Positions 1 to 8,744 of a DNA stretch of 45,609 nucleotides are shown here, piece after piece. Positions within the stretch are counted from its first letter, which is position 1, and every line of letters starts with the position of its first letter. Both the position numbers and the translations under genes were made by a program. The stretch lies in the NCBI GenBank assembly GCA_003565295.1, contig PXCO01000302.1, forward strand, positions 1 through 45,609, given 5' to 3'. The notes below the pieces were generated by a model. It had not been told where the DNA came from and made no database searches. It saw only the letters and a program-made list of their open reading frames with translations. Origin of the DNA: Cyclobacteriaceae bacterium (GTDB lineage Bacteria > Bacteroidota > Bacteroidia > Cytophagales > Cyclobacteriaceae).

Positions 1-74
1 GACCTGCGGTACGGGGCAAGTTCCCGAAACAAGTTCGGGACAGGTAATGACCGCTGAAAAGAAATTATAAACAC
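1..74 (+). repeat. Start-abutting repeat, locus A, partial unit A0
   Basis: This is the 3' part of a repeat unit cut by the window edge. It holds the CCTGCGGTACGGGGCA hairpin half, the stem CCCGAA-ACAAG-TTCGGG, and the conserved tail GACCGCTGAAAAG followed by AAATTATAAACAC. The next unit starts directly after it at an ATGAAATCGAGC. The same elements recur at 24361-24692, 33543-33732, 35068-35187, 40461-40624 and 42770-42915. No gene is seen here. Confidence 0.8.
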
Positions 75-270
75 ATGAAATCGAGCCTGTCCTGACGGCA
101 GTCAGGGCATGACGCTAGCGACGCACGGAGGGATGCCCCGATAGCTATCGGGGAGATGCGAGATTCTCCCGGAACAAGTCCGGGACAGGCTATCCCGACT
201 TACAGTGCGGGACAAGTTCCCGAAACAAGTTCGGGACAGGTAATGACCGCTAAAAAGAAAATATAAACAC
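75..270 (+). repeat. Start-abutting repeat, locus A, full unit A1 (196 bp)
   Basis: The unit starts ATGAAATCGAGC and carries in order the hairpin CCTGAC-GGCA-GTCAGG, the palindrome CCCGATAGCTATCGGG, the GATGCGAGATTCTCCC block, a CCCG...CGGG stem, the stem CCCGAA-ACAAG-TTCGGG and the tail GACCGCTAAAAAG...ATATAAACAC. Its length equals that of unit B1 at 24361-24556. Its opening ATG runs only a few codons before TGA, so it is not a gene start. It is followed at once by another unit beginning ATGAAATCGAGC. Confidence 0.85.
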
Positions 271-359
271 ATGAAATCGAGCATGAGGAGAACCTCACAC
301 AGAGGGATGATTATCAAAGAGAGATTCCATCTGACCGCTGAAAAACAAATTATAAACAG
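271..359 (+). repeat. Start-abutting repeat, locus A, short unit A2 ending at a start codon
   Basis: This 89-bp unit starts ATGAAATCGAGC, has the hairpin TGAGG-AGAA-CCTCA and the GGGATGATTATCAAAG block, lacks the central palindromes, and ends GACCGCTGAAAAAC + AAATTATAAACAG directly against the ATG of the epimerase at 360. The last part, with the first seven coding bases ATGAAAG, is identical to the tail in front of the unrelated dehydrogenase at 24693. It probably acts as the leader and translation start region of the epimerase; that is inference. Confidence 0.85.
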
Positions 360-1409
360 ATGAAAGTTTTAATTACAGGAACTGCTGGATTTATTGGTAT
401 GCACCTTGCTGAGAGGTTGCTGGAAAGAGGAGATGAAGTAGTCGGACTTGACAATATTAATGACTATTATGAAGTTGGGCTTAAAATGGCCCGATTGGAA
501 AAGACCGGAATTAAAAAAAGTAAAATTCATCCCGGCAGGATAATTGGTAGTGAAAAGTATCCCAATTATAAATTCGTACAACTTGACTTGGAGGATAAGG
601 ATGCCTTAATGGCGCTTTTTAAATCCGAGGAATTCGATATGGTGATCAATTTAGCTGCCCAGGCGGGAGTACGTTATTCATTGACAAACCCCGATGCCTA
701 TATTCAGGCAAATATTGTGGGGTTTATTCATGTTTTAGAAGCATGTAGGCACCATAATATCAAACATTTAGTGTATGCATCTTCCAGTTCTGTATATGGG
801 TCTAATGTGAAAATGCCCTTTTCAACCAGTGATTCAGTGGATCACCCCGTCTCTTTGTATGCGGCTTCGAAAAAATCCAATGAGTTGATGGCACATACGT
901 ACAGTCACCTCTTTGGATTACCCACGACGGGGTTGAGGTTTTTCACTGTCTATGGTACTTGGGGCAGGCCGGATATGGCATTGTTTTTATTTACCAAGGC
1001 CATAAAGGAGAACAAGCCTATTGATGTGTTTAATTTCGGAGAAATGAAAAGGGATTTTACTTACATTGACGATATCATAGAGGGGGTGATCAGGGTGGTG
1101 GATAACCCGCCCGTGCCAAACCCTGATTTGGATTTGTCTTTGAGTGACCCGAGCAAATCTAAAGCCCCATACAAAGTTTACAATATCGGAAATTCGGCTC
1201 CGGTAAAATTGATGGATTTTATTGAGGCAATTGAAAACGCATTGGGTAAAAAAGCCGTTAAAAACCTTATGGAAATTCAACCAGGAGACGTGCCGGCTAC
1301 CCATGCGGATACCCAACCATTAGAAACAGAACTTGGGTACAAGCCAAACACCTCGGTTGAATATGGGGTCAATCGTTTTATTGAATGGTACAACAACTAT
1401 TACCACTGA
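360..1409 (+). CDS. NAD-dependent epimerase, UDP-glucuronate 4-epimerase type
   Basis: A 349-residue short-chain dehydrogenase/reductase of the extended class. It probably epimerises a UDP-sugar (UDP-glucuronate to UDP-galacturonate) for surface polysaccharide in the cytoplasm. Visible signs are the NAD-binding GTAGFIG at residues 7-13, the SSSS catalytic strand near 141-144, and Tyr167/Lys171 of the YxxxK motif. Length and the [15 protein letters not shown] region fit CapI-like enzymes; the exact sugar cannot be read from sequence. The glycosyl-phosphate transferase at 1507 follows on the same strand and fits the same pathway. The start codon abuts repeat unit A2, with no separate Shine-Dalgarno sequence visible. 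Confidence 0.9.
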   Translation: MKVLITGTAGFIGMHLAERLLERGDEVVGLDNINDYYEVGLKMARLEKTGIKKSKIHPGRIIGSEKYPNYKFVQLDLEDKDALMALFKSEEFDMVINLAAQAGVRYSLTNPDAYIQANIVGFIHVLEACRHHNIKHLVYASSSSVYGSNVKMPFSTSDSVDHPVSLYAASKKSNELMAHTYSHLFGLPTTGLRFFTVYGTWGRPDMALFLFTKAIKENKPIDVFNFGEMKRDFTYIDDIIEGVIRVVDNPPVPNPDLDLSLSDPSKSKAPYKVYNIGNSAPVKLMDFIEAIENALGKKAVKNLMEIQPGDVPATHADTQPLETELGYKPNTSVEYGVNRFIEWYNNYYH

Positions 1410-1506
1410 TATAAAAATTGATCGATTTGTTCAAAAATTCTATAAAATTTGCCAAATCTGCTCCAAATTATTCTATAATGATTAATTTTGTCAAAAGCTT
1501 TCCTGT

Positions 1507-2670
1507 ATGAATATTTTTCTTTCATTGCTTACTTCTTTCTTTCTTGGATTTTTAATCACGCCTGTGGTGGTCATGATTTTGAAAAAGGTGAATGTGACCG
1601 AAGTGCCCGGGGGAAGGAAGATTCATGTAGGGTATATCCCCTCAATGGGAGGGGTGGCTATAATGCTGGCAAGTTTTTTTGGGCTACTAGCCTGGTTGTC
1701 ATTCGAGCAGATTTTAGAAACCCGCTATTTCCTTGTTGCCCTGGCCATCATGTTTTCGGTCGGTCTTAGAGATGACCTGATCGAATTAAGCGCTGTTCAA
1801 AAACTTTTGGGGCAATGCATTCCAGCCTTTTTTGTCATTATCATGGCCGATATTAGAATTTCAGGATTTTATGGGTTCTTGGGGATTTATGAGTTGCCCT
1901 ACTTCTTGAGCGTGTTCTTAAGTTTTTTTATCCTTGTAGTGCTTACCAATTCCTTTAACCTCATAGATGGGTCTGATGGGCTTGCGGGTACATTGGCTGT
2001 TATCACCCTTTCTTTTTTGGGATGGTGGTTTTATGAGGCAAACATGATTGCATACAGTCTTATCTCTTTTACAATTATAGGTGGGATCATAGCCTTTTTG
2101 GTTTATAATTGGCATCCTGCAAAAATTTTCATGGGAGATACTGGTTCCTTAAGTTTAGGGTTTGCCTTGACTGTACTGGTAATCCTTTTTGTGGATAAAA
2201 ATGGTACAATGGCACCTTGGGAAGGGGCCAAAACCTCAGCTCCAATCGCTGCTGGAGCGGCCTTGATGATAGTGCCAATCTATGACACCTTACGCATATT
2301 TATCAGGAGAGCGATGAAGGGGAAATCCCCATTCAAACCGGACAAGGGACATGTACATCACTTTCTGATCCGTATGGGATTGAGGCATGACCAGGTCGCT
2401 TTGGTACTCGGTGGGGTTAAGTGCCTATTTGTCGCTTTTGCCTTTGGAGCCTTCGGAGCAAGTGATCATGTGATTTTGCCGGTAATGATTCTTTCGGCAG
2501 TTGCTTTAGGCCTTTGGATGGACCAACAAACGTTGATTCATGTGAAATTCAACTGTAAGAACTCTCCTGCAATCTCTGAAAAACAGGAATTTAAACCTAA
2601 AATTGTCCCAAGGAAAAAACCCATTATCTCTGAACAAATTTTGGATAATAATAAAATTAACATGAATTGA
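1507..2670 (+). CDS. Undecaprenyl-phosphate glycosyl-phosphate transferase, WecA/TagO/MraY family
   Basis: A polytopic membrane enzyme of 387 residues that transfers a sugar-1-phosphate (typically GlcNAc-1-P or a related sugar) to undecaprenyl phosphate, the first membrane step of many O-antigen or capsule pathways. Family marks are the many hydrophobic helices, NLIDGSDGLAG with its Asp pair, the FMGDTGSLSLG loop, and GHVHHFL, the HxHH-type motif. The last ~55 residues form a hydrophilic, basic tail. It follows the epimerase by 97 bp and is the last gene before a two-way terminator at 2685-2719. A start at ATG 1507 is used because the hydrophobic first helix begins there. Confidence 0.88.
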   Translation: MNIFLSLLTSFFLGFLITPVVVMILKKVNVTEVPGGRKIHVGYIPSMGGVAIMLASFFGLLAWLSFEQILETRYFLVALAIMFSVGLRDDLIELSAVQKLLGQCIPAFFVIIMADIRISGFYGFLGIYELPYFLSVFLSFFILVVLTNSFNLIDGSDGLAGTLAVITLSFLGWWFYEANMIAYSLISFTIIGGIIAFLVYNWHPAKIFMGDTGSLSLGFALTVLVILFVDKNGTMAPWEGAKTSAPIAAGAALMIVPIYDTLRIFIRRAMKGKSPFKPDKGHVHHFLIRMGLRHDQVALVLGGVKCLFVAFAFGAFGASDHVILPVMILSAVALGLWMDQQTLIHVKFNCKNSPAISEKQEFKPKIVPRKKPIISEQILDNNKINMN

Positions 2671-2684
2671 ATACTACATAATCC

Positions 2685-2719
2685 ATAAAAAAAGCCGACT
2701 AGTAAGTCGGCTTTTTTTT
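2685..2719. terminator. Bidirectional rho-independent terminator
   Basis: The stem AAAGCCGACT-AGTA-AGTCGGCTTT has an A-run before it and a T-run after it, so it can work on both strands. It sits between the convergent transferase (ends 2670) and the TIM-barrel gene (ends 2746). Confidence 0.9.
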
Positions 2720-2745
2720 ATGGTCAGTTATTTGTCAAATCACCT

Positions 2746-3639
2746 TTAAACATCACAAATCTCTACGCCTTGCCTAAGTGAGGCCAGTTTGTCCGCTCTT
2801 TTTGGGATGAATTCTTGCCCCACATATCCCTGGTATCCAGTTTCTACGATGGCCCTCATAATTGCCGGATAATATAGTTCCTGGGTTTCGTCGATCTCAT
2901 TTCTACCAGGAACACCTCCTGTATGATAATGCGATATGTAAGGATGAAATTCACGAATAGTGGCAATTACGTCCCCTTCCATGATTTGCATATGATAGAT
3001 ATCATAGAGCAATTTCATTTTTTCTGAGCCAACTCCTTTACATACCTCTGCGCCCCAAGCGGTATGGTCCGCTTGGTAATCTTTATGGTTGACCTTGCTA
3101 TTCAGCAATTCCAAACACATGATCACATCATATTTTTCAGCCGTGTCCATGACCCTTTTTAATCCTTCCACACAATTGATGATGCCTTGATCATCATCCA
3201 GTCCCCTTCGATTTCCTGAAAAGCATATGATTTGTTTATAGCCGGCATCCGCTACCTTGGGAATTACCTCTTCATAACTTTTCACTAACTCATCGTGTAA
3301 ATTTGGGTCGTTCCAGCCATTTTCAATTCCTTTCCCTGCACCCCAGGGCAGGGCGCAATCAAGCCCATGCTTTTTAAGAATTGGCCATTCCTCAGGACCG
3401 GTAAGTTCAATGGATTTTAACCCTATTTCCTTTGCTGCTACGCAAAGGTCCTCGAAAGGGATCTCATTGTAACACCATCGACATACGGAGTGGTTAATAT
3501 TCCCCTTCAACTCAATTGGCAACTTTTCTTCTGCTGCTTGTAGCCTGTTGAATAGAGAGGGGACCATCAGGCCAATGGCGGTAGAGGCTCCCACTTTTTT
3601 TAGTGCAGCTCTTCTTCCGTTGCTCATTTCTTTCTTCAT
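2746..3639 (-). CDS. Secreted hydroxypyruvate isomerase-like TIM-barrel protein
   Basis: A 297-residue sugar-phosphate-isomerase/epimerase-type TIM barrel. The segment LLYDIYHMQIMEGD, the later HYHTGGVPGRNEID and the C-terminal GYVGQEFIP match the hydroxypyruvate isomerase (Hyi) pattern, including likely metal-binding Glu, Asp and His residues. Residues 1-36 look like a Tat signal (NGRRAALKKVG then a hydrophobic stretch ending QAA), so the protein is probably exported folded, unlike cytoplasmic Hyi. ATG at codon 5 is an alternative start. It lies 17 bp downstream of the large haem lipoprotein, so the two are probably co-transcribed, which suggests a joint role in sugar or polyol oxidation. 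The substrate is unknown. Confidence 0.8.
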   Translation of the reverse strand: MKKEMSNGRRAALKKVGASTAIGLMVPSLFNRLQAAEEKLPIELKGNINHSVCRWCYNEIPFEDLCVAAKEIGLKSIELTGPEEWPILKKHGLDCALPWGAGKGIENGWNDPNLHDELVKSYEEVIPKVADAGYKQIICFSGNRRGLDDDQGIINCVEGLKRVMDTAEKYDVIMCLELLNSKVNHKDYQADHTAWGAEVCKGVGSEKMKLLYDIYHMQIMEGDVIATIREFHPYISHYHTGGVPGRNEIDETQELYYPAIMRAIVETGYQGYVGQEFIPKRADKLASLRQGVEICDV

Positions 3640-3656
3640 ATGTACTAATTGTTAAA

Positions 3657-6600
3657 TTAAGATGATTGTTTCTTAAGGCTCATCAGGTATTCCACCAGGT
3701 CTACCAATTCTTGAGTGCTCATGGATTTTTCTAAGCCGGAAGGCATCATGGAATTTTCCATCTGTTCCATGGAGGAGATGTCACTTGTTTTTAAAGACAT
3801 TTTGTTTCCACCCGGAAGCTTCAAATCCAAGTCCGTTTCTGTGTGGCTTTCTGTAATCCCCCCTATTACACTCCCATCGTTTAGGGTAATCATATATCCC
3901 TCATACCCAAAATTAATGCCTGCATCCGGATGAATTATGGAGATAAATTGAGCCTCCCGAGATAGCTTGCTCCCGATCTCTGTAAGATTTGGTCCGAATT
4001 CCATGCCTATGCTGCCCACCTGATGGCAAAGTGCACAATTTTCCTTAAACACCCTAAGCCCATTTTCTTTATCCCCACTCATGGCTAGTAATTCATTGAT
4101 AGGGGGAAGTTCCTCACCACTTTCCTCACCTGCATCTAAATAAGAAGCAGCTTCTATCCTTACACTTTTTCTCCAAGCTTTGCTAACCCCATCAACTGCA
4201 GACGCCTTTAAGTTTTCAGGGAATTTCCCCTCTTTTAGGAGAAAGAGTACCCGGTCTTCTCCTCCATAACTTCCACCAATGGCTTTGGCTGCTTCTCGTC
4301 TTAAATTTATTGGGTTTGAAGGATCCAGAGCAGTGTTTTCGAGAATATCTAACGATGACTTATTTCCTATTCCCCGCATGGCCATTAGCAGGTTTGCTGC
4401 ATTTCTTTCATCTTCCTGTTTGATGAAGGCCCTGATGGTATCAGCACCTCCCAGTTGTAACAAAAGTGAAGCGGCGGTTTTGCCTAGATTGTTATCAGAT
4501 TCTTTTATGGCCAGTGCCAATAGATTCTCACTTTCAGTTTCAACCCTGTACCTGTTTACCAATTCTAAGTATTCCTCTGTCCCGTAAGTTTCCCGCAAAG
4601 TGTTTTCCAAGGTGGATTTGGCAACAGCAGATTTATTCAAGTATTCCCGGTCTAAATGCGTCAACACCAATTTATTGATTCGGGTTTGTTCTTGGTTATT
4701 CTCTGGATTAATCTGACGATCCTCCAGCATTTGAATGAGCGCCCTTGATTTTTTTTCTTTGTCGGGATTGAAATCAAAAGCTCTAAAATACCTGAGTCTG
4801 TTGTCAAGCGGTACCTCATCGTCTGCGGCCAAAACAGCCAAATTTGGAACAGCCAATCCTGTCCTTGACCTCCATATTATGTCATTTTTCCCTTTTTCGG
4901 GTTGCCCTTCTTGATTGGCTTCCCATGCCCTATAAAACTGATCCCATTGCCCCTCAGCGCCAATCCCAAGTGCCTCCAAATACCACCTGTCCTCACCATC
5001 ATGCTGACGAGCCAACATGCTCCAAATCTCTGATGCCCCAGGGGAAAAATTATTTTTCAAGGCTATTGCCACTTCTCTTCTCACTTGGGGATTTTTGTCC
5101 TGGGCCAATTTCTTCAATATAGGTGTTGATTCTATACCTACCTGTCTAGCAGCTCGTATTGCGGCGATTCTCATGTTTGGATCCTCATGGCTGACTGCCT
5201 TTTTAATATAGTCCTCTCCAATGCCTTCCATCTTGGCCAAGACCCAAAATGCCCTTGCCTTCATTCTCGGATTTTCATGGGTAGCATACATTTCATTTAA
5301 TGCAGGCTCAGCTTTTTCACCCATTTTCTGCAATTCCTGCCATGCGTGATAACGTACTGATAAATTAGGATTTTGCAATGCCTCAAGTGCCCCCTCTACG
5401 CTGTCAAATGTGAACGTAGGGGTGATATAGGGGTTGTTGGGGGGAGCCACCCTGAAAATTCTTCCCCTGTACAGATCCCCTACCTGGTGTCCCCCAACGC
5501 CAGGATCGTACCAATCGGCTACCATCAAAGAGCCATCTGGGGCAACGCAGACATCTGAGGGCCTGAACCATTGGTCTTGGTCTCCCTCCATAATATTGAC
5601 GATTTCTGCCTTATACCCTGCACCGTCGTTGGACACAGGGTAAGCCCTCACCACATTGGGTCCTGCGTCGGTATGTATCATTTGATCCCAAAAAACCTCT
5701 GGAAGTAGTCTTCCCTCGTAGACCACCAGGCCCGTAGGGGAACCAGCTCCGGTTTGCAGAAGATTAGGAACTACGCCCGGGTCGTTGAGATGCCAATGCT
5801 GCAGGGGTATTTCCTTTTCCTTATTGGTTCTATTTGCCCTCCAACCTGCGCCGGTCATTTCGTCCTTATAGCCGTAATTCCCGAATTCCATTACATAGTT
5901 AATACGTACCCCTTTGTTACCATCATCATCATTATCAGACTGCCACATGGTGCCATAGGAATCTACCGCTACTTCGTAATTATTACGGAAATTTTGACCT
6001 AAGACTTCAAATTCCGTAAGATCCGGGTTGCACCTGAAGACCAGTCCCTCCTGGTAATTTTCAGTATTTACGGTATTCCCAAATTTATCCACGATAAGCT
6101 TACCATGCTTATCCTTGATCTGGCCGCCGGAATTCCCAAAATTGAAATAGAATTTCCCGTCAGGACCAAAGACAAAAGCATGCATGCCGTGATCGTGCTG
6201 TTCTCCGTCAATGCCTTGAAAAAGGATTTCTTTTTTGTCGGCCTTATCATCCCCATTGGTATCGGTCAGCAGCCACACATATGGACTTTGAGAGACAATT
6301 GCCTGGTTTCCCATCACCCAAATCCCTAATGGCGCATTCAGCTCAGGATCTTGGTAAAAAACGGTGCTTTTATCTGCCTTGCCGTCTCCGGTCGTGTCTT
6401 CCAGTATCACAATACGGTCGCCCTCGGCTTTGGTTTCGTTGCCTGTGATGTCAGGCCGGTAATTATAGGCTTCACAAACCCATACCCTGCCCCTGTGATC
6501 GATGTCGATATTGGTGGGATTGGTCAATAGGGGTTCAGATGCAAAAAGAGATGCCTGCAGCCCATCGGCTACCTTGATGCCTAAAAGGGCGTTTTCAGGC

Positions 6601-6731
6601 AATCTTTTCTCTTCTTCACTAAGTGCTTCAAATGGATGGATGTTCTCTTTCTTTTCTGTATCACAAGAAAAAAGCATACTTGTGATAAGCCCAAGAGAAA
6701 TGAGCCATGGGGACCTTAGAGGGAATTTCAT
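3657..6731 (-). CDS. Lipoprotein dehydrogenase: beta-propeller, HEAT repeats, C-terminal cytochrome c
   Basis: A 1024-residue envelope protein. The N-terminus is a lipoprotein signal ending MLFSC. A propeller domain follows (about 40-430; blade signatures such as DIDHRGRVWVCE, ILEDTTGDGKADKS and VADWYDPGVGG). Then come HEAT-like helices (about 435-860) and a cytochrome c domain with CALCH near residue 898, GPNLTEIG and MPSG as a possible distal Met. This is the layout of the 'PVC-type haem-binding / putative membrane-bound dehydrogenase' proteins common in Planctomycetes and Bacteroidota. Its substrate is not known; electron transfer through the haem is the likely role. A paralogue with the same layout is at 12440-15502. 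Confidence 0.85.
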   Translation of the reverse strand: MKFPLRSPWLISLGLITSMLFSCDTEKKENIHPFEALSEEEKRLPENALLGIKVADGLQASLFASEPLLTNPTNIDIDHRGRVWVCEAYNYRPDITGNETKAEGDRIVILEDTTGDGKADKSTVFYQDPELNAPLGIWVMGNQAIVSQSPYVWLLTDTNGDDKADKKEILFQGIDGEQHDHGMHAFVFGPDGKFYFNFGNSGGQIKDKHGKLIVDKFGNTVNTENYQEGLVFRCNPDLTEFEVLGQNFRNNYEVAVDSYGTMWQSDNDDDGNKGVRINYVMEFGNYGYKDEMTGAGWRANRTNKEKEIPLQHWHLNDPGVVPNLLQTGAGSPTGLVVYEGRLLPEVFWDQMIHTDAGPNVVRAYPVSNDGAGYKAEIVNIMEGDQDQWFRPSDVCVAPDGSLMVADWYDPGVGGHQVGDLYRGRIFRVAPPNNPYITPTFTFDSVEGALEALQNPNLSVRYHAWQELQKMGEKAEPALNEMYATHENPRMKARAFWVLAKMEGIGEDYIKKAVSHEDPNMRIAAIRAARQVGIESTPILKKLAQDKNPQVRREVAIALKNNFSPGASEIWSMLARQHDGEDRWYLEALGIGAEGQWDQFYRAWEANQEGQPEKGKNDIIWRSRTGLAVPNLAVLAADDEVPLDNRLRYFRAFDFNPDKEKKSRALIQMLEDRQINPENNQEQTRINKLVLTHLDREYLNKSAVAKSTLENTLRETYGTEEYLELVNRYRVETESENLLALAIKESDNNLGKTAASLLLQLGGADTIRAFIKQEDERNAANLLMAMRGIGNKSSLDILENTALDPSNPINLRREAAKAIGGSYGGEDRVLFLLKEGKFPENLKASAVDGVSKAWRKSVRIEAASYLDAGEESGEELPPINELLAMSGDKENGLRVFKENCALCHQVGSIGMEFGPNLTEIGSKLSREAQFISIIHPDAGINFGYEGYMITLNDGSVIGGITESHTETDLDLKLPGGNKMSLKTSDISSMEQMENSMMPSGLEKSMSTQELVDLVEYLMSLKKQSS

Positions 6732-6862
6732 GTTTTTATTAGGTTTACAATTAATCTAACGTATGGATATACCCATTCGGTAAAATTAGCATTTATTTCT
6801 AAAGACGGGAGAAAACTTTATGGATTAAAGTAGCATTTATAGATAAGCGGATTAGAAATAGG

Positions 6863-7804
6863 TTATTCTTCGTTTAGCCTATTCAAACTGCTGCGGAGAT
6901 ATTGATTAATTTGCAGGAATGTCTGAGGACGGGCAAGTATAGAAATCATGTTGTCCAAAGAAGAGGTTTCTTGAGAAATTCCTAACCTTTTTCCCAGTGC
7001 TATAAAAATATCGGAAGCCTCCATTCCTTGGTCCCTCATATGCCGTATGGAGGTAGAGCCCCTACTTTTAGCCATCTTTTTATCACTATCCAATAGTAAG
7101 GGGTGGTGGTAGAATGTAGTCTGTTTAAAAGAGGAGCAAGAAGGCAATAAATTACTGAGGTATAGTTGGGCAAGGGTAGAAGGGTAGAGATCAGTACCCC
7201 TGACCACTAGATCCACTCCAAACCAAGTGTCATCCAGCATGGAGCTGAGCTGATAGGAGGGCATCCTATCTTTTTTTCGGACAATGAAGCCCGCCATATC
7301 GTCCGGTACTCGTTCGTAGAATTCACTACTGGGATAAGTAATTCCCGAAATGGGGGTTTTGGGTTCGGTGTAAACCCTAAGGGCTGTATTGCCTTTAGTA
7401 AAGGAAAGATTCTTGTTTGTACATAACCCTGGATAGCCGGTATTATGGTGATATTGGGCAATTTTTTTTCGTGAACATTCACAGGCGAAGACCAAGTTGT
7501 GCTGCATTAAATAGGAGAGAGATTCCTGGTAATAAGGTAGTCGATGGACCTGTGAAAAGTTTTTTTCATGCTCAGATAAATTCTTTGGCCCCTTTTGCCA
7601 GGAAAAACCCAAGAAATATAAGGTATCAAAAATGTCCTCCAAATATTCTGGCCTACCCCTGCATTGGTCTAAATCATCGATCCTAAGCAGGATTTCCGCA
7701 CCATGTTTATGTGCAAGAGCTGCAGTAAGTACAAAAGAAAAAAGATTACCCAAGTGTAAATATCCACTGGGAGTGGGTGCAAATCTCGTTAAATGATATT
7801 TCAC
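6863..7804 (-). CDS. gluQ: Glutamyl-Q tRNA(Asp) synthetase-like protein (GluQ family)
   Basis: A 313-residue class I aminoacyl-tRNA-synthetase-like catalytic domain without the anticodon-binding domain, as in GluQRS, which attaches glutamate to queuosine-34 of tRNA(Asp). Visible motifs are the HIGH variant in PTPSGYLHLGN (residues 10-20), the KMSKS variant KKMAKS near 243-247, and a zinc-type pattern CECS...YPGLC. The length is close to bacterial GluQ (about 300). It starts 9 bp after the stop of the CrtA-like gene, so the two form an operon; a functional tie between them is not obvious. A full-length GltX is not in the window. Confidence 0.82.
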   Translation of the reverse strand: MKYHLTRFAPTPSGYLHLGNLFSFVLTAALAHKHGAEILLRIDDLDQCRGRPEYLEDIFDTLYFLGFSWQKGPKNLSEHEKNFSQVHRLPYYQESLSYLMQHNLVFACECSRKKIAQYHHNTGYPGLCTNKNLSFTKGNTALRVYTEPKTPISGITYPSSEFYERVPDDMAGFIVRKKDRMPSYQLSSMLDDTWFGVDLVVRGTDLYPSTLAQLYLSNLLPSCSSFKQTTFYHHPLLLDSDKKMAKSRGSTSIRHMRDQGMEASDIFIALGKRLGISQETSSLDNMISILARPQTFLQINQYLRSSLNRLNEE

Positions 7805-7813
7805 GTAAATTTC

Positions 7814-8485
7814 TTATAAGCCTTCAGGTGATATTGGGACAAACCTGGCGAACAACTCTTCCTTGTACCAAGCCTCTTTTTTCACCTTTTTCACTATTTC
7901 AAGATGTTCCTTTCTATAGGCATACCTTTTCATGTGCTCTGCACTTTCCCAGAAGCTGAAAGTGGCTTGTTCTATCAGAGGCCATTCTCCAATCCCCTTG
8001 GTGAAAAGTAATCCCTCCGTACCCTCCAATGATCTGCTTGCAGCAGGAGTGTGCCATAAGAATCTCGGAATTTTCGACCAATTTACCCTTGCCCGGGTAA
8101 GGATCATAATTGGACCAGTTTTATAGGAAAAGGTATCTACCAGTGGATTAGTTCCTCCCCAAGTACCCCTGCTTTGAATACACCCCATCCAATAGGTGAA
8201 ATTACTTTTGCAATTTTTATTGAAATGAAGATAGGCCTCGGACTGTGTGTAGGATTTAGCTGATTGAGGGTCTTTCCATACTATGAAGAGGCAATAGGTG
8301 CGGAAATCAGGCTTAAGTGAAAATCCGAATCCACCTCCCGTACCCATAAGCTTGAAAAAGAGAATCCCTTCCTGATTTTTTAATGGTTTGATGGCCAGCT
8401 GCATCTGATTAAAGGCCCACCACCTTTTTCCCTTCCGATATTCGAAAAAAGTAATGGAAGAAATTGACTGGTTCTTTAAGTCCAT
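7814..8485 (-). CDS. Spheroidene monooxygenase (CrtA)-like protein
   Basis: A 223-residue soluble protein resembling CrtA, which oxidises acyclic carotenoids. Support comes from FKLMGTGGGFGFSLKPDF, the central WGGTNP region and FLWHTPAASRSLEGTEGLLFTKGIGEWPLIEQATFSFW, a pattern typical of the family. Many Bacteroidota encode such a protein with carotenoid genes, but no other carotenoid gene is present here, so activity on carotenoids is only inferred. A GluQ-like gene follows directly. No signal peptide is seen. It could alternatively be a haem-binding monooxygenase-fold protein of other function. Confidence 0.7.
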   Translation of the reverse strand: MDLKNQSISSITFFEYRKGKRWWAFNQMQLAIKPLKNQEGILFFKLMGTGGGFGFSLKPDFRTYCLFIVWKDPQSAKSYTQSEAYLHFNKNCKSNFTYWMGCIQSRGTWGGTNPLVDTFSYKTGPIMILTRARVNWSKIPRFLWHTPAASRSLEGTEGLLFTKGIGEWPLIEQATFSFWESAEHMKRYAYRKEHLEIVKKVKKEAWYKEELFARFVPISPEGL

Positions 8486-8540
8486 TTAACTATTTCTATT
8501 AGAAAATCTAAAATAGTATTTGCGAAGGAAAACCTAAAAT

Positions 8541-8621
8541 TTAATGGAAAACCTTTTTTACAATGATGTGAATTAGCCCTATAGCTAAACAAACAGTAAC
8601 TCCAACTATTACAAATTCCAT
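8541..8621 (-). CDS. Possible 26-residue single-helix membrane peptide
   Basis: ATG at 8621 opens a 26-codon frame ending TAA at 8541. The product is one hydrophobic helix (EFVIVGVTVCLAIGLIHIIV) with a basic tail KKVFH, typical of very small single-pass membrane proteins. An A-rich AAAGAAAAT precedes the start. It lies 55 bp upstream of the CrtA-like gene on the same strand, in an otherwise empty divergent intergenic region. No family is recognised. A chance frame cannot be excluded at this length. Confidence 0.35.
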   Translation of the reverse strand: MEFVIVGVTVCLAIGLIHIIVKKVFH

Positions 8622-8744
8622 ATTTTCTTTGGTATTCTTAAATGAGAAACAACAATTCAGTCACATAGTTTAAAAATTAATTCATATCCGCAATAGAAAA
8701 ACTTAGAGAAATTGCACCTAACTTGCAGACCTATTTTGAATGGC

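Noticed and set aside
102-317. 71-residue minus-strand reading frame in repeat locus A
   Set aside because: It is a translation of the repeat hairpins, repetitive and low in protein-like character.
1-359. CRISPR array
   Set aside because: The repeats are long, modular, palindrome-rich, directly joined without uniform spacers, and recur at distant single loci. No cas gene is present.
8712-8744. TTG start for the MFS transporter
   Set aside because: The added residues do not look like a transporter N-terminus; ATG at 8745 directly precedes the first helix.
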